Of a stretch of DNA of 64,000 nucleotides, positions 1 to 8,450 are shown in pieces. The position numbers were made by a program, and so were the translations under genes. Numbering within the stretch: the stretch's first letter is position 1; each line of letters opens with the position of its first letter. Source of the stretch: Desulfomonile tiedjei (GTDB lineage Bacteria > Desulfobacterota > Desulfomonilia > Desulfomonilales > Desulfomonilaceae); contig JACRDF010000047.1 of assembly GCA_016212925.1 (NCBI GenBank), forward strand, positions 1-64,000, in the 5' to 3' direction. The notes beneath the pieces are model-generated. The model worked only from the letters and a program-made list of their open reading frames with translations, did not search any database and was not told the DNA's origin.

Positions 1-34
1 ATCGGCGGAAGCTGCACTGCCGGCCATGCTATAG
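1..34 (+). CDS. Possible 3' end of an upstream gene (10 codons)
   Basis: The second forward frame is open from the window edge and ends at a TAG at 32-34, giving the tail [10 protein letters not shown]. It could be the C-terminus of a gene lying mostly outside the window, on the same strand as the mutase genes. There is far too little sequence to name it, and the same stretch is also open in another frame. Confidence 0.25.
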   Translation, partial: SAEAALPAML

Positions 35-110
35 AGTTTTTTGAAGGGGGTCCGGGGGAAAGCTTTTTTGCACAAAAAAGTTTCCCCCGGAAATTCCCTT
101 CTAAAAAATT
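35..110. repeat. Long intergenic hairpin upstream of the mutase small subunit
   Basis: The arms CCGGGGGAAA (52-61) and TTTCCCCCGG (81-90) pair, and the stem continues inward through C63-G80 and T64-69 with A74-79. Outer arms GAAGGG (43-48) and CCCTTC (96-101), and T and A runs beyond them, extend the fold. It could terminate the upstream gene or be an intergenic palindromic repeat. Confidence 0.6.
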
Positions 111-123
111 TGAGGAATGCAAA

Positions 124-519
124 ATGGAAAAACGAATAAGGGTAGTGGTAGCGAAGCCGGGGTTGGACGGCCACGATAGAGGCGCCAAGGTGGTGGCCCG
201 TGCGTTGCGGGACGCGGGCATGGAGGTCATTTACACGGGATTGAGGCAGACGCCTGAAGCCTTGCTCAAGACCGTGGTACAGGAAGACGCGGACGTGTTG
301 TGCTTGAGTTCTCTTTCAGGGGCCCATGATTATCTCTTCCCGAAGATAGCTCAGACATTCAAGGACAACGGCATTATTGACGTATTGATCCTTGGCGGCG
401 GTATAGTACCGGAAGAAGACATCCCCCACCTGAAGGAGTGCGGCATAGAAGAGATCTTCGGGCCCGGCACCAGAACCGACGACATCGTCGAATACATCCG
501 TACCCACCTGAAGAAGTGA
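124..519 (+). CDS. mcmA2: Methylmalonyl-CoA mutase, cobalamin-binding (small) subunit
   Basis: This 131-residue protein is a free-standing B12-binding domain of acyl-CoA mutases. It should hold adenosylcobalamin for radical interconversion of (R)-methylmalonyl-CoA and succinyl-CoA in the cytoplasm. The base-off/His-on signature D-x-H-x-x-G is visible as D15, H17 and G20 in PGLDGHDRG, followed by the conserved SSLSGAH and LILGGG segments. The length matches separately encoded mutase C-terminal subunits, which are common in archaea and Deltaproteobacteria. A GAGGA ribosome site precedes the ATG. The catalytic subunit is at 1016, with a biotin carrier gene between them. The sequence cannot exclude a related acyl-CoA mutase such as isobutyryl-CoA mutase. 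Confidence 0.93.
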   Translation: MEKRIRVVVAKPGLDGHDRGAKVVARALRDAGMEVIYTGLRQTPEALLKTVVQEDADVLCLSSLSGAHDYLFPKIAQTFKDNGIIDVLILGGGIVPEEDIPHLKECGIEEIFGPGTRTDDIVEYIRTHLKK

Positions 520-668
520 ACTGTGGAACCGGCGACCCGACAAGCGGTCAGGCCGACGGGATCGGATGGGAATATGCTTCCGAGCCAGGGGCCTGCGGGA
601 AGATACTCTCAAGGTTTCTTCCGGCAAAACCCTGGGCATGAAATAGCTTGATTGCAGGAGGTTTAAAC

Positions 669-881
669 ATGGCGGACATTACCATGCCTATGAACGGCAA
701 GGTTATAGCCCTAAACGCTGAAGTAGGCCAGGCTGTGGCCGAAGACGATGAACTCGTAATCATAGAGGCCATGAAAATGGAACTCCCCGTGGTGGCGACG
801 CAGAGCGGCACAGTTAAAGAGATCAAAGCCAAGGTCGGCGAATCATATCAGGTTGGGGATGTGCTGGTCATAGTCGGTTAG
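669..881 (+). CDS. Biotin/lipoyl carrier protein (acyl-CoA carboxylase or transcarboxylase BCCP subunit)
   Basis: This 70-residue single-domain carrier has the biotinylation motif EAMKM with K36 as the predicted biotin site, and the MPMNGKV and VGDVLVIVG strands typical of BCCP domains. It would carry CO2 between carboxylase and carboxyltransferase half-reactions, most plausibly in propionyl-CoA carboxylation or methylmalonyl-CoA transcarboxylation given the flanking mutase genes. The ATG at 669 is chosen because AGGAGG lies just upstream; an in-frame ATG at 648 would only add seven residues and lacks such a site. No biotin carboxylase or carboxyltransferase gene is in the window, so the partner enzymes must be encoded elsewhere. 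Confidence 0.9.
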   Translation: MADITMPMNGKVIALNAEVGQAVAEDDELVIIEAMKMELPVVATQSGTVKEIKAKVGESYQVGDVLVIVG

Positions 882-1015
882 CAGTGAGACGGTGAGGCCT
901 TGTGAACTCAGTGAGGAGGCATCGAAACTTATGTTGCAGCCTCAAAGTGCGATGCCCCTTCGGTGCTCTGATCGTTCGCGTCCGGAACCGGCAGGTTCAT
1001 GCGTGGAGGTGAATC

Positions 1016-2677
1016 GTGTGGGATGATTTCAAGGAAAAGACGGTCAAATGGGAGAGTGAAATCCGGGAAAAAACAGCCAAGAAGCCCGAACGGAAGGCCG
1101 AATTCTCTACGGTCTCCGAGTTGCCCGTGCAAAGGGTTTACTGGCCGTGGAGCGCGGAGAACTTCGTTCTCGAACAGGATCTGGGTATTCCCGGCTCGTA
1201 CCCGTTCACTCGCGGAGTGCAGCCGAATATGTATCGAGGCCGTTTGTGGACCATGCGTCAGTACGCAGGATTCGGCAGTGCCGAGGAGACCAACAAAAGG
1301 TTCAAGTACCTAATTGAACAGGGCCAGACAGGACTATCCGTGGCATTCGATCTGCCGACCCAAATCGGGTACGACTCCGACGCTGAATTGGCCGCGGGTG
1401 AAGTAGGAAAAGTGGGCGTGGCCATAGACAGCGTCGATGACCTGAAGTTGCTCTTCCAAGGCATAGATCTTTCGTCGGTCAGCACCTCCATGACCATAAA
1501 CGCGCCTGCGTCTATCTTGTTGGCCATGTACATTGCCGCGGCCGAAGAGCAGGGCACGAATGCCGCTAAGCTAAGAGGCACGATTCAGAACGACATACTC
1601 AAGGAATACCCGGCAAGGGGCACGTACATCTTTCCTCCAGCGCCCTCGATGCGTATAATCACGGACCTTTTTGCCTTTTGTAATCAGCACGTTCCTCTGT
1701 GGAACACCATAAGCATCAGCGGATATCATATAAGAGAGGCGGGCTCCACTGCGGTCCAGGAAGTAGCGTTCACGCTTGCCAATGGTATTGCCTACGTTCA
1801 GGCCGCGGTAAGCGCAGGGCTTGACGTGGACAGCTTTGGCGAGCGGCTGAGCTTTTTTTTCAACGCCCACCAGGACTTCTTCGAGGAATGCGCCAAATTC
1901 CGCGCTGCCCGCAGAATGTGGGCCCGTATCATGAAGGAACGTTTCCACGCCAAGAATCCTCGGGCCATGATGCTGCGATTCCATACGCAAACGGCAGGGT
2001 GCACTTTGACTGCGCAGCAGCCCGATAACAACGTGGTCAGGGTGGCCTTCCAGGCGCTTTCAGCCGTGCTCGGAGGGACTCAATCTCTACACACCAATTC
2101 CAGAGACGAGGCCTTCGCCTTGCCAAGCACGGAATCCGTGCAAATAGCGCTGCGCACGCAGCAAATCATCGGATATGAAACAGGGGTGCCTGATACGGTT
2201 GACCCATTGGCGGGATCGTACTATGTGGAAGCGCTAACCGATGAAATAGAGCGCCGGGCATTAGAGTACATCGAAAAAATAGATGAAATGGGCGGGGCTG
2301 TCAGAGCCGTGGAATGCGGTTATATCGAACAGGAAATACAGGATTCAGCGTATCGTTTCCAAAAAGCCGTGGAATCCGGGGAACAAGTTATAGTAGGGAT
2401 GAATCGCTTCCAAACCGATTGGATTGCGCCATCCGGCCTGCTCAGAGTAGATCCCGCGGTCAGGCAAACTCAGATTCAGCGTCTCGAAAAGCTACGGGCT
2501 GACAGAGACTCAGCCGTAGCGGCTAATGCGCTGGGAGACCTCAAGAAGGCGGCTCAAGGTTCGGAAAACATTGTGCCTCCGATCCTGGAGGCGGTCAAGA
2601 AAAGGGTTACTCTCGGTGAGATCTGCGCGGTGATGCGGGAGGTGTTCGGCGAATATACTCACGCGTCCCAGTGCTGA
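1016..2677 (+). CDS. mcmA1: Methylmalonyl-CoA mutase, catalytic (large) subunit
   Basis: This 553-residue TIM-barrel subunit lacks the B12-binding C-terminal domain, which is the separate 124-519 gene. Family landmarks include [20 protein letters not shown] near residue 70, [39 protein letters not shown] and [14 protein letters not shown]. With the small subunit it would catalyse the reversible (R)-methylmalonyl-CoA/succinyl-CoA rearrangement used in propionate formation or oxidation. The start is GTG with GGAGG immediately upstream. The sequence is of the split archaeal/bacterial mutase type, and some members of this branch prefer other branched acyl-CoAs, so substrate identity is inferred from family resemblance. 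Confidence 0.92.
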   Translation: MWDDFKEKTVKWESEIREKTAKKPERKAEFSTVSELPVQRVYWPWSAENFVLEQDLGIPGSYPFTRGVQPNMYRGRLWTMRQYAGFGSAEETNKRFKYLIEQGQTGLSVAFDLPTQIGYDSDAELAAGEVGKVGVAIDSVDDLKLLFQGIDLSSVSTSMTINAPASILLAMYIAAAEEQGTNAAKLRGTIQNDILKEYPARGTYIFPPAPSMRIITDLFAFCNQHVPLWNTISISGYHIREAGSTAVQEVAFTLANGIAYVQAAVSAGLDVDSFGERLSFFFNAHQDFFEECAKFRAARRMWARIMKERFHAKNPRAMMLRFHTQTAGCTLTAQQPDNNVVRVAFQALSAVLGGTQSLHTNSRDEAFALPSTESVQIALRTQQIIGYETGVPDTVDPLAGSYYVEALTDEIERRALEYIEKIDEMGGAVRAVECGYIEQEIQDSAYRFQKAVESGEQVIVGMNRFQTDWIAPSGLLRVDPAVRQTQIQRLEKLRADRDSAVAANALGDLKKAAQGSENIVPPILEAVKKRVTLGEICAVMREVFGEYTHASQC

Positions 2678-2865
2678 TCCATCAGCAAAGCAAGACAGTA
2701 ACAATTCGCTTTCACATAGCATTTCTCTGCAGTTCTGTGGGAATGGCAGACCTCCGCCGGAATGACGCGCATAGGCAATCGGACATCATTCTCGGCATTT
2801 CCTCGAACGCTGCATGTTTGATCAAGAATCGGAGCGACGAGAGGAATCACTCGGCCTCTCTGCGA

Positions 2866-5247
2866 TCAACCTATTCCCCAACCGAGGAAAGAGCCGAGCG
2901 AATTAACAAACATCGCAACGAAATAGGCCAGTGTAGTGGTATACAAAGCCGCGAACAGAGGCCATCTCCAGGTGCCGGTCTCCTTTTTTATGACGACTAA
3001 GGTGGTTATGCAGGGGGCATACAGCATCACGAAAACCAGGAGAGTAAAAGCTTTCAGAGGGTTCCATCCGGAATCTTGTTTGAGCGTATCGGAAAGATTA
3101 CCAGCCTCTTTGGTGTCGACCTGGCCAAGGCCGTAAGCTATGCCCAAGGTGGAGACCACGACTTCCTTGGCTGCAAAGCCGCCGACAAGGGCAATATTGG
3201 TTTTCCAGTCAAAGTCCAGGGGCGCGAATATTGACTCGAGGGCCACACCGAGGCGGCCGGCTACGGAGTTTTTTAACTTTGCCGCCTGTTTCCAGTTTTC
3301 GATTTCTCCTTTTTCATCGGTGTATTTAGCATAGTCTGCAACCAATGCCGCCCCCGCAACCGAAGTATTTCCTTCCTTTTCAGAGTCCTTATTTTTGCTG
3401 TTAACTTCCAAGTCCTTTGCAAAGTTAAAAAAAACCGGGTTTTCCTTTTGAAGATCAGCGCCGGCCCCATTGTTGAATTCTTTTTGAAATTTCTCGAAAG
3501 CTTCAAGATCTCCTTCAGATTTGAACGTGTCCCGAACCGACGGCTTGGAGAGGAAATCAGAAACAAGCTTCGCTTGCCCATCTTCATAGGCTTTCATTTT
3601 GTCTGCAGGGAGTTCCGGAAACGTCATCAGTGCCCACAAAACGATTGATACCGCCAGGATGATGGTGCCGGCCTTCTTAATGTACATCCAGGTCCTCTCC
3701 CACGAGTGTATAAGCAGGCCCTTGAGCGTGGGAACCCGGTAGGGTGGTAATTCCAAAACAAAAGGAGCTGAAGGTCCACTCAGTATGGTTGAACGAATGA
3801 CCCTGCCTGCCAGCAGGACCATGCCCCATGAGATAAGGGTCATATAAAACATGATGAGCGCCTTTTCACTGGAGAAAAAGGCACCGATCAACAGGGCATA
3901 TACAGGTAGCTTGGCGCCGCAATTCATCAACGGCGTAACCAAAATCGTGGTGAGCCGCTCTTTGGGCTCTCTCATCGTGCGCGTGGACATGACTCCCGGG
4001 ACCGCACATCCCCCAACAAGGCCGCCGGAAACCATGAGAGCGAGAATAGATGCGCCGTGCAAACCAAACGCGTGCATCAACCGGTCCATCATAAATGCAA
4101 TCCTGGCCATGTAACCCGTGTCCTCGAGGAAAGCGATAGCCAGAAACATGAGGGCAATCAGAGGAGTGAACGAAAGAACTCCACCCACACCCTTGATAAG
4201 GCCATTTACGATCAAGGACTGCACCAGCCCCTCCGGAATGATGTCGGCCGCTACACCGGCCGTCCAATCAAAGAAAGCCTGGCAAGCTCGCTGAGCAGGA
4301 TCACCGCCCTGAAAGGTCAAGGTGTAAACGCCATACAGCACCAGTAGCAGAATAATGGGCCCCAAGAGCCTGTTGGTAAGCACTTTGTCGATTTTGTCAC
4401 TCAGATGCACGCGGTTGGCGCTGTCTACCTTGACCGCCTGCTTCATTGCGCCGGAAATGAAGCCGTATCGAGCGTCGGTAAGAGCAGTCTCAGGGGTATC
4501 GCCGATGATACCGGCCAAATGCTTGCGGCTGTCCTCCACTTGGCGAAACACCCCGTCGCGTCCGATCATCGCTTCGATTTGGCTGCCGATTTCGGTGTCT
4601 CCTTCCAGCAGTTTAAGGGCCACCCAACGGTGGGACGGCTGTTCATCCTCTATTCCCGCTTGATGCAGTTTAGTTTCGATCTTGCCTATTTCTTCTTCCG
4701 CCTCAGCCCCGTACCGAACCAGTTTCAAGCCCCTGACATTGCCATTCGAACGGGCAGAATCCACAGCCTTCTGCAGCAGATCTTGAATCCCTGTTTCCTT
4801 CTTTCCATTGGTCGAAACCACTGGCACGCCCAACAGTTCCGAAAGATGTTGCTCGTCAATATTGATCCCGCGGCCTTTTGCCACGTCTATCATGTTAAGC
4901 GCAAGAACCACGTTTACCCCCATTTCCAGGAGCTGCACCGTCAGGTATAGGTTGCGCTCAAGATTGGAGGCGTCCACCACGTCCACAACCACATCGGGTC
5001 CCCCATCGACAATGAAGTTCCGAGCGATGATTTCTTCCAGGGACAGGGCTGTCAAAGAATAGGTTCCGGGGAGGTCGACCACCTGTATCTCGTGGCTATC
5101 GTGAATCACCCTACCTTCTTTTTTCTCTACGGTTACTCCCGGCCAGTTCCCCACATGCTGCCTAGCCCCAGTGAGAGCATTGAATATGGTGGTCTTTCCC
5201 GAATTGGGATTGCCCGCCAGTGCTACGGTCAACTTGTTTCGAGGCAT
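2866..5247 (-). CDS. feoB: Ferrous iron transport protein B (GTPase-permease)
   Basis: This 793-residue inner-membrane Fe(II) transporter begins with a cytoplasmic G domain: G1 GNPNSGKT (12-19), G3 DLPGTYSL and G4 NMID. Paired Gate-type helices follow ([29 protein letters not shown], then [14 protein letters not shown]). A hydrophilic segment of roughly 130 residues between TFPELPADK and [15 protein letters not shown], rich in Lys, Asp and Glu, is longer than in typical FeoB and should lie in a periplasmic loop. No feoA or feoC is adjacent. The upstream region carries a palindromic operator over a promoter (5329-5368), which argues for iron- or manganese-dependent repression. It converges with the mutase gene. 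Confidence 0.95.
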   Translation of the reverse strand: MPRNKLTVALAGNPNSGKTTIFNALTGARQHVGNWPGVTVEKKEGRVIHDSHEIQVVDLPGTYSLTALSLEEIIARNFIVDGGPDVVVDVVDASNLERNLYLTVQLLEMGVNVVLALNMIDVAKGRGINIDEQHLSELLGVPVVSTNGKKETGIQDLLQKAVDSARSNGNVRGLKLVRYGAEAEEEIGKIETKLHQAGIEDEQPSHRWVALKLLEGDTEIGSQIEAMIGRDGVFRQVEDSRKHLAGIIGDTPETALTDARYGFISGAMKQAVKVDSANRVHLSDKIDKVLTNRLLGPIILLLVLYGVYTLTFQGGDPAQRACQAFFDWTAGVAADIIPEGLVQSLIVNGLIKGVGGVLSFTPLIALMFLAIAFLEDTGYMARIAFMMDRLMHAFGLHGASILALMVSGGLVGGCAVPGVMSTRTMREPKERLTTILVTPLMNCGAKLPVYALLIGAFFSSEKALIMFYMTLISWGMVLLAGRVIRSTILSGPSAPFVLELPPYRVPTLKGLLIHSWERTWMYIKKAGTIILAVSIVLWALMTFPELPADKMKAYEDGQAKLVSDFLSKPSVRDTFKSEGDLEAFEKFQKEFNNGAGADLQKENPVFFNFAKDLEVNSKNKDSEKEGNTSVAGAALVADYAKYTDEKGEIENWKQAAKLKNSVAGRLGVALESIFAPLDFDWKTNIALVGGFAAKEVVVSTLGIAYGLGQVDTKEAGNLSDTLKQDSGWNPLKAFTLLVFVMLYAPCITTLVVIKKETGTWRWPLFAALYTTTLAYFVAMFVNSLGSFLGWGIG

Positions 5248-5328
5248 AAGCCTTCCTCCTTCAATTATCCGAGGCCGGTGTACTCATCAAGATTGACGCG
5301 GCCTGATATTTTCTAAGAACAACCAATG

Positions 5329-5368
5329 TTAGTTAGTCCTGTCTAATCAAGTTCGTGCTGCCTGTCAA
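5329..5368 (-). promoter_or_regulatory. Promoter with overlapping DtxR-like palindromic operator, upstream of feoB
   Basis: A 22-bp imperfect inverted repeat lies at 5329-5350, with TTAGTTAG on one arm and CTAATCAA on the other. On the minus strand a perfect -35 TTGACA lies at 5368-5363, and 17 bp further on a weak -10 (TAGACA, 5345-5340) falls inside the palindrome. The same arrangement, with identical spacing from -35 to palindrome centre, occurs at 14481-14519. DtxR/IdeR/MntR operators are palindromes with TTAG...CTAA arms, so metal-dependent repression of feoB is a reasonable inference. Confidence 0.7.
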
Positions 5369-5603
5369 GTATTTTTTTCCTCGCTTCGCCACAAGGACAG
5401 CGCATGGTAAATTCGAGGAAGGAATTGACCCGTAGGAAACGATCGTTCAAGCATGCGCAAGACATGCTGATAGCACCATCATGACCTTTTTCATGAAAAC
5501 ACTCCTCTGTGAAACTTGGGAATGCAGAAGATTCGGCCCGGTCCGAATTCCCCTGCCGACCGCTTGCACAAAGGGAGAAGCAGGGTCCGCGATGAACAAG
5601 GGC

Positions 5604-5631
5604 TTGACAAACCCGGCACCCTTGCTAAATT
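5604..5631 (+). promoter_or_regulatory. Sigma-70-type promoter candidate for the efflux locus
   Basis: TTGACA at 5604-5609 and TAAATT at 5626-5631 are separated by 16 bp. They lie about 50 bp upstream of the GTG start at 5684. The match is to consensus only. Confidence 0.45.
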
Positions 5632-5683
5632 GGATGCAGGTCGAACACAGGACTGGGCCCCAAGAAGATAAGGAGCGATTTTC

Positions 5684-6142
5684 GTGCATTTGGGAACACG
5701 CAAAGCTTTGATGATTTGGATTACAGTGCTGGTCTATGCCCTTTCAGCGTGTGCATTCATCGCTCCGGGTCATTGCTGCTCCGGGCATTCCCACAGTGAG
5801 GGCGTGGCCCATGAAGATCACGATCACGTGATCGCTGGCTCTCCGTCTGATGAAGCCTTTTCCCACTTGTCGCCTCTTCCCAGTGAGCTCGCGTGGTCCC
5901 ATAGACATTGCTGCGGACAGGGACTGCACGGCGAAGGAGAGAGAATCGCCTTTCACGCGGCGAGCCACCAAAGGTCAACCAACCCGAGCCGTCTGATAAC
6001 ATGGCTTTCACCGTCGGCCGAAGTGGTCCACGGGTCACCTGAATCTCCCCATGTTGACAGCTACGCAAGTTGCACTCTTAGCCGGGCCTCAGCCCGGAGC
6101 CCCGCACTGGAATCTATCCTCACGGTTTCTCTGCTTATTTGA
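5684..6142 (+). CDS. Small exported His/Cys-rich protein at the head of a metal-efflux locus
   Basis: This 152-residue protein has an N-terminal hydrophobic segment (about residues 10-28, IWITVLVYALSACAF) followed by metal-ligand-like clusters: HCCSGHSHSEG, HEDHDH and HRHCCGQGLHG. I do not recognise a named family. The cluster pattern suggests binding of soft or borderline metals in the periplasm. The GTG start is chosen because AAGGAG lies eight bases upstream. It precedes, on the same strand, a CzcB/CzcA-type pump, and similar small His-rich proteins often accompany such pumps. A 450-bp gap to the next gene leaves it uncertain whether they share a transcript. Confidence 0.6.
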   Translation: MHLGTRKALMIWITVLVYALSACAFIAPGHCCSGHSHSEGVAHEDHDHVIAGSPSDEAFSHLSPLPSELAWSHRHCCGQGLHGEGERIAFHAASHQRSTNPSRLITWLSPSAEVVHGSPESPHVDSYASCTLSRASARSPALESILTVSLLI

Positions 6143-6591
6143 TCCCACCAATTAGCTGCCTGACGCTGCTCGGGGTTGTGTCGCGGCCTTTGGACGCGCC
6201 CGAGAATTGCGAGGTTTCCCATCTGTCGCGACTGAAAACTCAGTAAGCCGAAAGCCTTGCCTCGCGTTGAGACCGGTCGCCGCGTGAGCCATGCTGATTG
6301 TGCTCGTAGACCCATGTCGCAGCATAAGGGTTGAGCCGCAGTACAAGATTTCGGTCACGGCTGATATTCGGATTCCTGACCTCGCAAGGATATTCGCGTG
6401 TCGATAGATCGAGCAGCCCAGGAAGGCACGTCGTCTCATAAGAAAATCAAAGAACCTACAGTCTGCATGTTTCTGGATCGTTCCCGCAATCCGGGGCATC
6501 TAGGCAGATGAAACACTGAATCCAGGTTGATTCTGCTATCTGAGAAAAACCACGTGCAGAAGCTGGCTTTCAAAAGAATAAGGAGAACACC
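6143..6591. other. Intergenic stretch without a supported gene
   Basis: Short ORFs exist on both strands here, but none has a signal peptide, family motif or ribosome site that I can support. No tRNA-like or clear terminator structure was seen. The last 15 bases carry the AAGGAG site of the next gene. Confidence 0.4.
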
Positions 6592-6843
6592 GTGAAAGGA
6601 CTGATCACTGTTCTAGCGATACTGTGCCTACTAATTACAACGCAGGTGGCTTCCGCCAGAGGTGGAGCCAACTACCGTTCGGCCATCGACCGTAAGTGGA
6701 AAGAGGTTCAAGCGGAGAACAAGAGACGAGATCAACACTTCAAAAAAATCGAACAGGAAGCTAAGAGATCATTGCGTGGCATCCCTGGTCAGGACGGACC
6801 TGCTGAAAGCATTCCCTATCCCGGATGCCGTACGTGTCCTTAA
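6592..6843 (+). CDS. Small secreted hypothetical protein in the efflux locus
   Basis: This 83-residue protein has a clear signal peptide (MKGLITVLAILCLLITTQVASA, cleavage near residue 22). The mature part is a charged helix rich in Lys, Arg, Glu and Gln, ending in PYPGCRTCP with a CxxC pair. The start is GTG, with AAGGAG upstream in AATAAGGAGAACACC. I do not recognise the family. It lies 47 bp before the adaptor gene on the same strand, so co-transcription with the pump is likely. A periplasmic metal-handling or chaperone role is only a guess from context. Confidence 0.65.
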   Translation: MKGLITVLAILCLLITTQVASARGGANYRSAIDRKWKEVQAENKRRDQHFKKIEQEAKRSLRGIPGQDGPAESIPYPGCRTCP

Positions 6844-6890
6844 TTATAAGGAGTTGAACTGACCCTCTTTGGAGGAGCGCCGAGATCGGG

Positions 6891-8441
6891 ATGACTTTGA
6901 GGAACCGAATCATGTTCAAAAGAGAATTCATAGGTATCTGCTTGGTACTTCTTGTCGGGATAGCCGCATTAGTATTCTTAGGCATGACGGAAAAGAAGGC
7001 TGTGGTGTCAAGCGGCGATCACGGTCATGGGCATGGGCACGGCCAAGATCAGGATCATGGTCATGACCATGCCGCCGATGTTGGTCCGAACGGTGGGAAA
7101 CTACTGAAAGAAGATCCGTTTCAACTGGAGCTGGTGATTTATGAAAAGGGAACGCCTCCGCATTTCAGGGTATACGCCTCGAACGATCACAAACCCATAG
7201 ACCCGCAGGATGTGACGCTATCAATAGAATTGGAGCGTCTGGGTGGGAGGCTCACCGTGTTTCATTTCAAACCCGGCCCGGGTTACCTCTTCTGCGAACA
7301 GGAAGTCGAGGAACCGCACTCCTTCTTCATAAAAGTCCTCGCCGAATGGAAGAGGCAGAAGTTTGACTGGCAGTACTCACAGTACGAAGGCCGGCTCGCC
7401 TTACCACCCGAACTGGCACAAAAAATAGGAATCGAATCCGCTATTGCAGGACCGGGGAAAATCAAATCCCTCAAGCAGTTGCCGGGTGAGATTGCTCTGA
7501 ATGAAGATCGGCTTTCGCACGTAGTCCCTCGGGTGCCAGGGGTGGTCCTCGAATCAAAAAAGAACTTGGGAGACAAGGTCACCGAAGGGGAAATCCTGGC
7601 CATAATTGACAGTAGAGAGCTGGGAGAGGCCAGAAGCCGATATCTCGTGGCACTGGAACGAGAAAAACTTGCCAAGTACAACTTTGAACGAGCCCAAAAC
7701 CTGTGGGAAAGGCAGGTCGTTCCAGAAAAAGAATTCCTAACGACACAGAAGGCGTTTCTTGAAGAAAAGATTGAACGGGCTGCGGCCGCCCGCAAGCTCC
7801 AGACTTTGGGGCTTTCGGAGAAAGACATCAGCGATCTCGCAGATGGGTCCCTCAAGAACCTCACCCATTTTATCATTCGAGCAGCATTCGACGGCGTTAT
7901 TGTCAGGAAACACCTCTCTCCTGGAGAGTGGGTGAAGGAAGACGCCGAAATCTTTGCCATCGCCGACCTTTCCGAAGTCTGGGTTGAAATCACCGTGTAT
8001 GAGAAGGACATGGAATCCGTCTATATAGGTCAGGAAGCAACCGTTCGAAACGGGGTTTCGGACCTGGAGGCTGTCGGAAGGGTGTCGTACATCGGCCCCC
8101 TCGTGGGCGAACAGAGTCGTACTGCCAAAGCACGAGTTGTGGTGCCGAATCCAGAAGGAAGATGGCGGCCGGGACAATTTGTCAAGGTTCATTTGGTGCG
8201 TGAGGAAATCACGGCTCCGGTGGTCGTACCCAATGAGGCGATCCAGAGTTTCCGCAATTGGTCAGTCGTTTTTTTTCAGCACGACGACCAGTACGAAGTT
8301 CGCCCTCTGGAACTCGGCAGAACCGACGGAAAACTCACCGAAGTGCGCAAAGGTCTCTCCTCTGGCGAGCGATACGTGACTCGAAATAGCTTCGTCCTGA
8401 AGGCCGAACTCGGTAAGGCCGGAATAGCCCATGAACATTAG
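6891..8441 (+). CDS. RND heavy-metal efflux periplasmic adaptor (CzcB/CusB type)
   Basis: This 516-residue membrane-fusion protein links an inner-membrane RND pump to an outer-membrane channel. It starts with a membrane anchor (FIGICLVLLVGIAALVFLG). A His/Asp-rich metal-binding run (DHGHGHGHGQDQDHGHDHA, about residues 43-61) follows. Next come a barrel-sandwich half (VPGVVLESKKNLGDKVTEGE), a coiled-coil hairpin rich in Glu, Arg and Lys (about 240-310), the second barrel-sandwich half (GVIVRKHLSPGEWVKEDAEIF) and the beta-barrel domain. GGAGGAG lies 13 bases before the ATG; an ATG at 6912 is an alternative. The pump gene follows nine bases downstream. The His-rich run favours zinc, cobalt, cadmium or nickel. 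Confidence 0.9.
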   Translation: MTLRNRIMFKREFIGICLVLLVGIAALVFLGMTEKKAVVSSGDHGHGHGHGQDQDHGHDHAADVGPNGGKLLKEDPFQLELVIYEKGTPPHFRVYASNDHKPIDPQDVTLSIELERLGGRLTVFHFKPGPGYLFCEQEVEEPHSFFIKVLAEWKRQKFDWQYSQYEGRLALPPELAQKIGIESAIAGPGKIKSLKQLPGEIALNEDRLSHVVPRVPGVVLESKKNLGDKVTEGEILAIIDSRELGEARSRYLVALEREKLAKYNFERAQNLWERQVVPEKEFLTTQKAFLEEKIERAAAARKLQTLGLSEKDISDLADGSLKNLTHFIIRAAFDGVIVRKHLSPGEWVKEDAEIFAIADLSEVWVEITVYEKDMESVYIGQEATVRNGVSDLEAVGRVSYIGPLVGEQSRTAKARVVVPNPEGRWRPGQFVKVHLVREEITAPVVVPNEAIQSFRNWSVVFFQHDDQYEVRPLELGRTDGKLTEVRKGLSSGERYVTRNSFVLKAELGKAGIAHEH

Positions 8442-8450
8442 GAATGCATA

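Larger units (their letters stand above)
5248..5683. other. Divergent intergenic region between feoB and the efflux locus
   Basis: This 436-bp stretch holds the feoB promoter-operator on the minus side and a promoter candidate for the efflux locus on the plus side. A minus-strand mini-ORF (about 5447-5491) encodes only a signal-peptide-like start, MKKVMMVLSACLAHA, and then stops; it may be a gene remnant. I see no intact gene. Confidence 0.5.

Noticed and set aside
5447-5491. Minus-strand mini-ORF encoding MKKVMMVLSACLAHA after a GGAG site
   Set aside because: It stops after about 15 codons, exactly where a signal peptide would end. It may be a relic, but cannot be called a gene.
6152-6499. 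115-residue minus-strand ORF between the His-rich protein and the efflux genes
   Set aside because: No ribosome site, signal peptide or domain pattern; its composition is of non-coding type.
7283-8011. 242-residue Ser/Arg-rich minus-strand ORF within the adaptor gene
   Set aside because: It is antisense to a strongly supported CzcB-like gene, and its composition is typical of a shadow frame.
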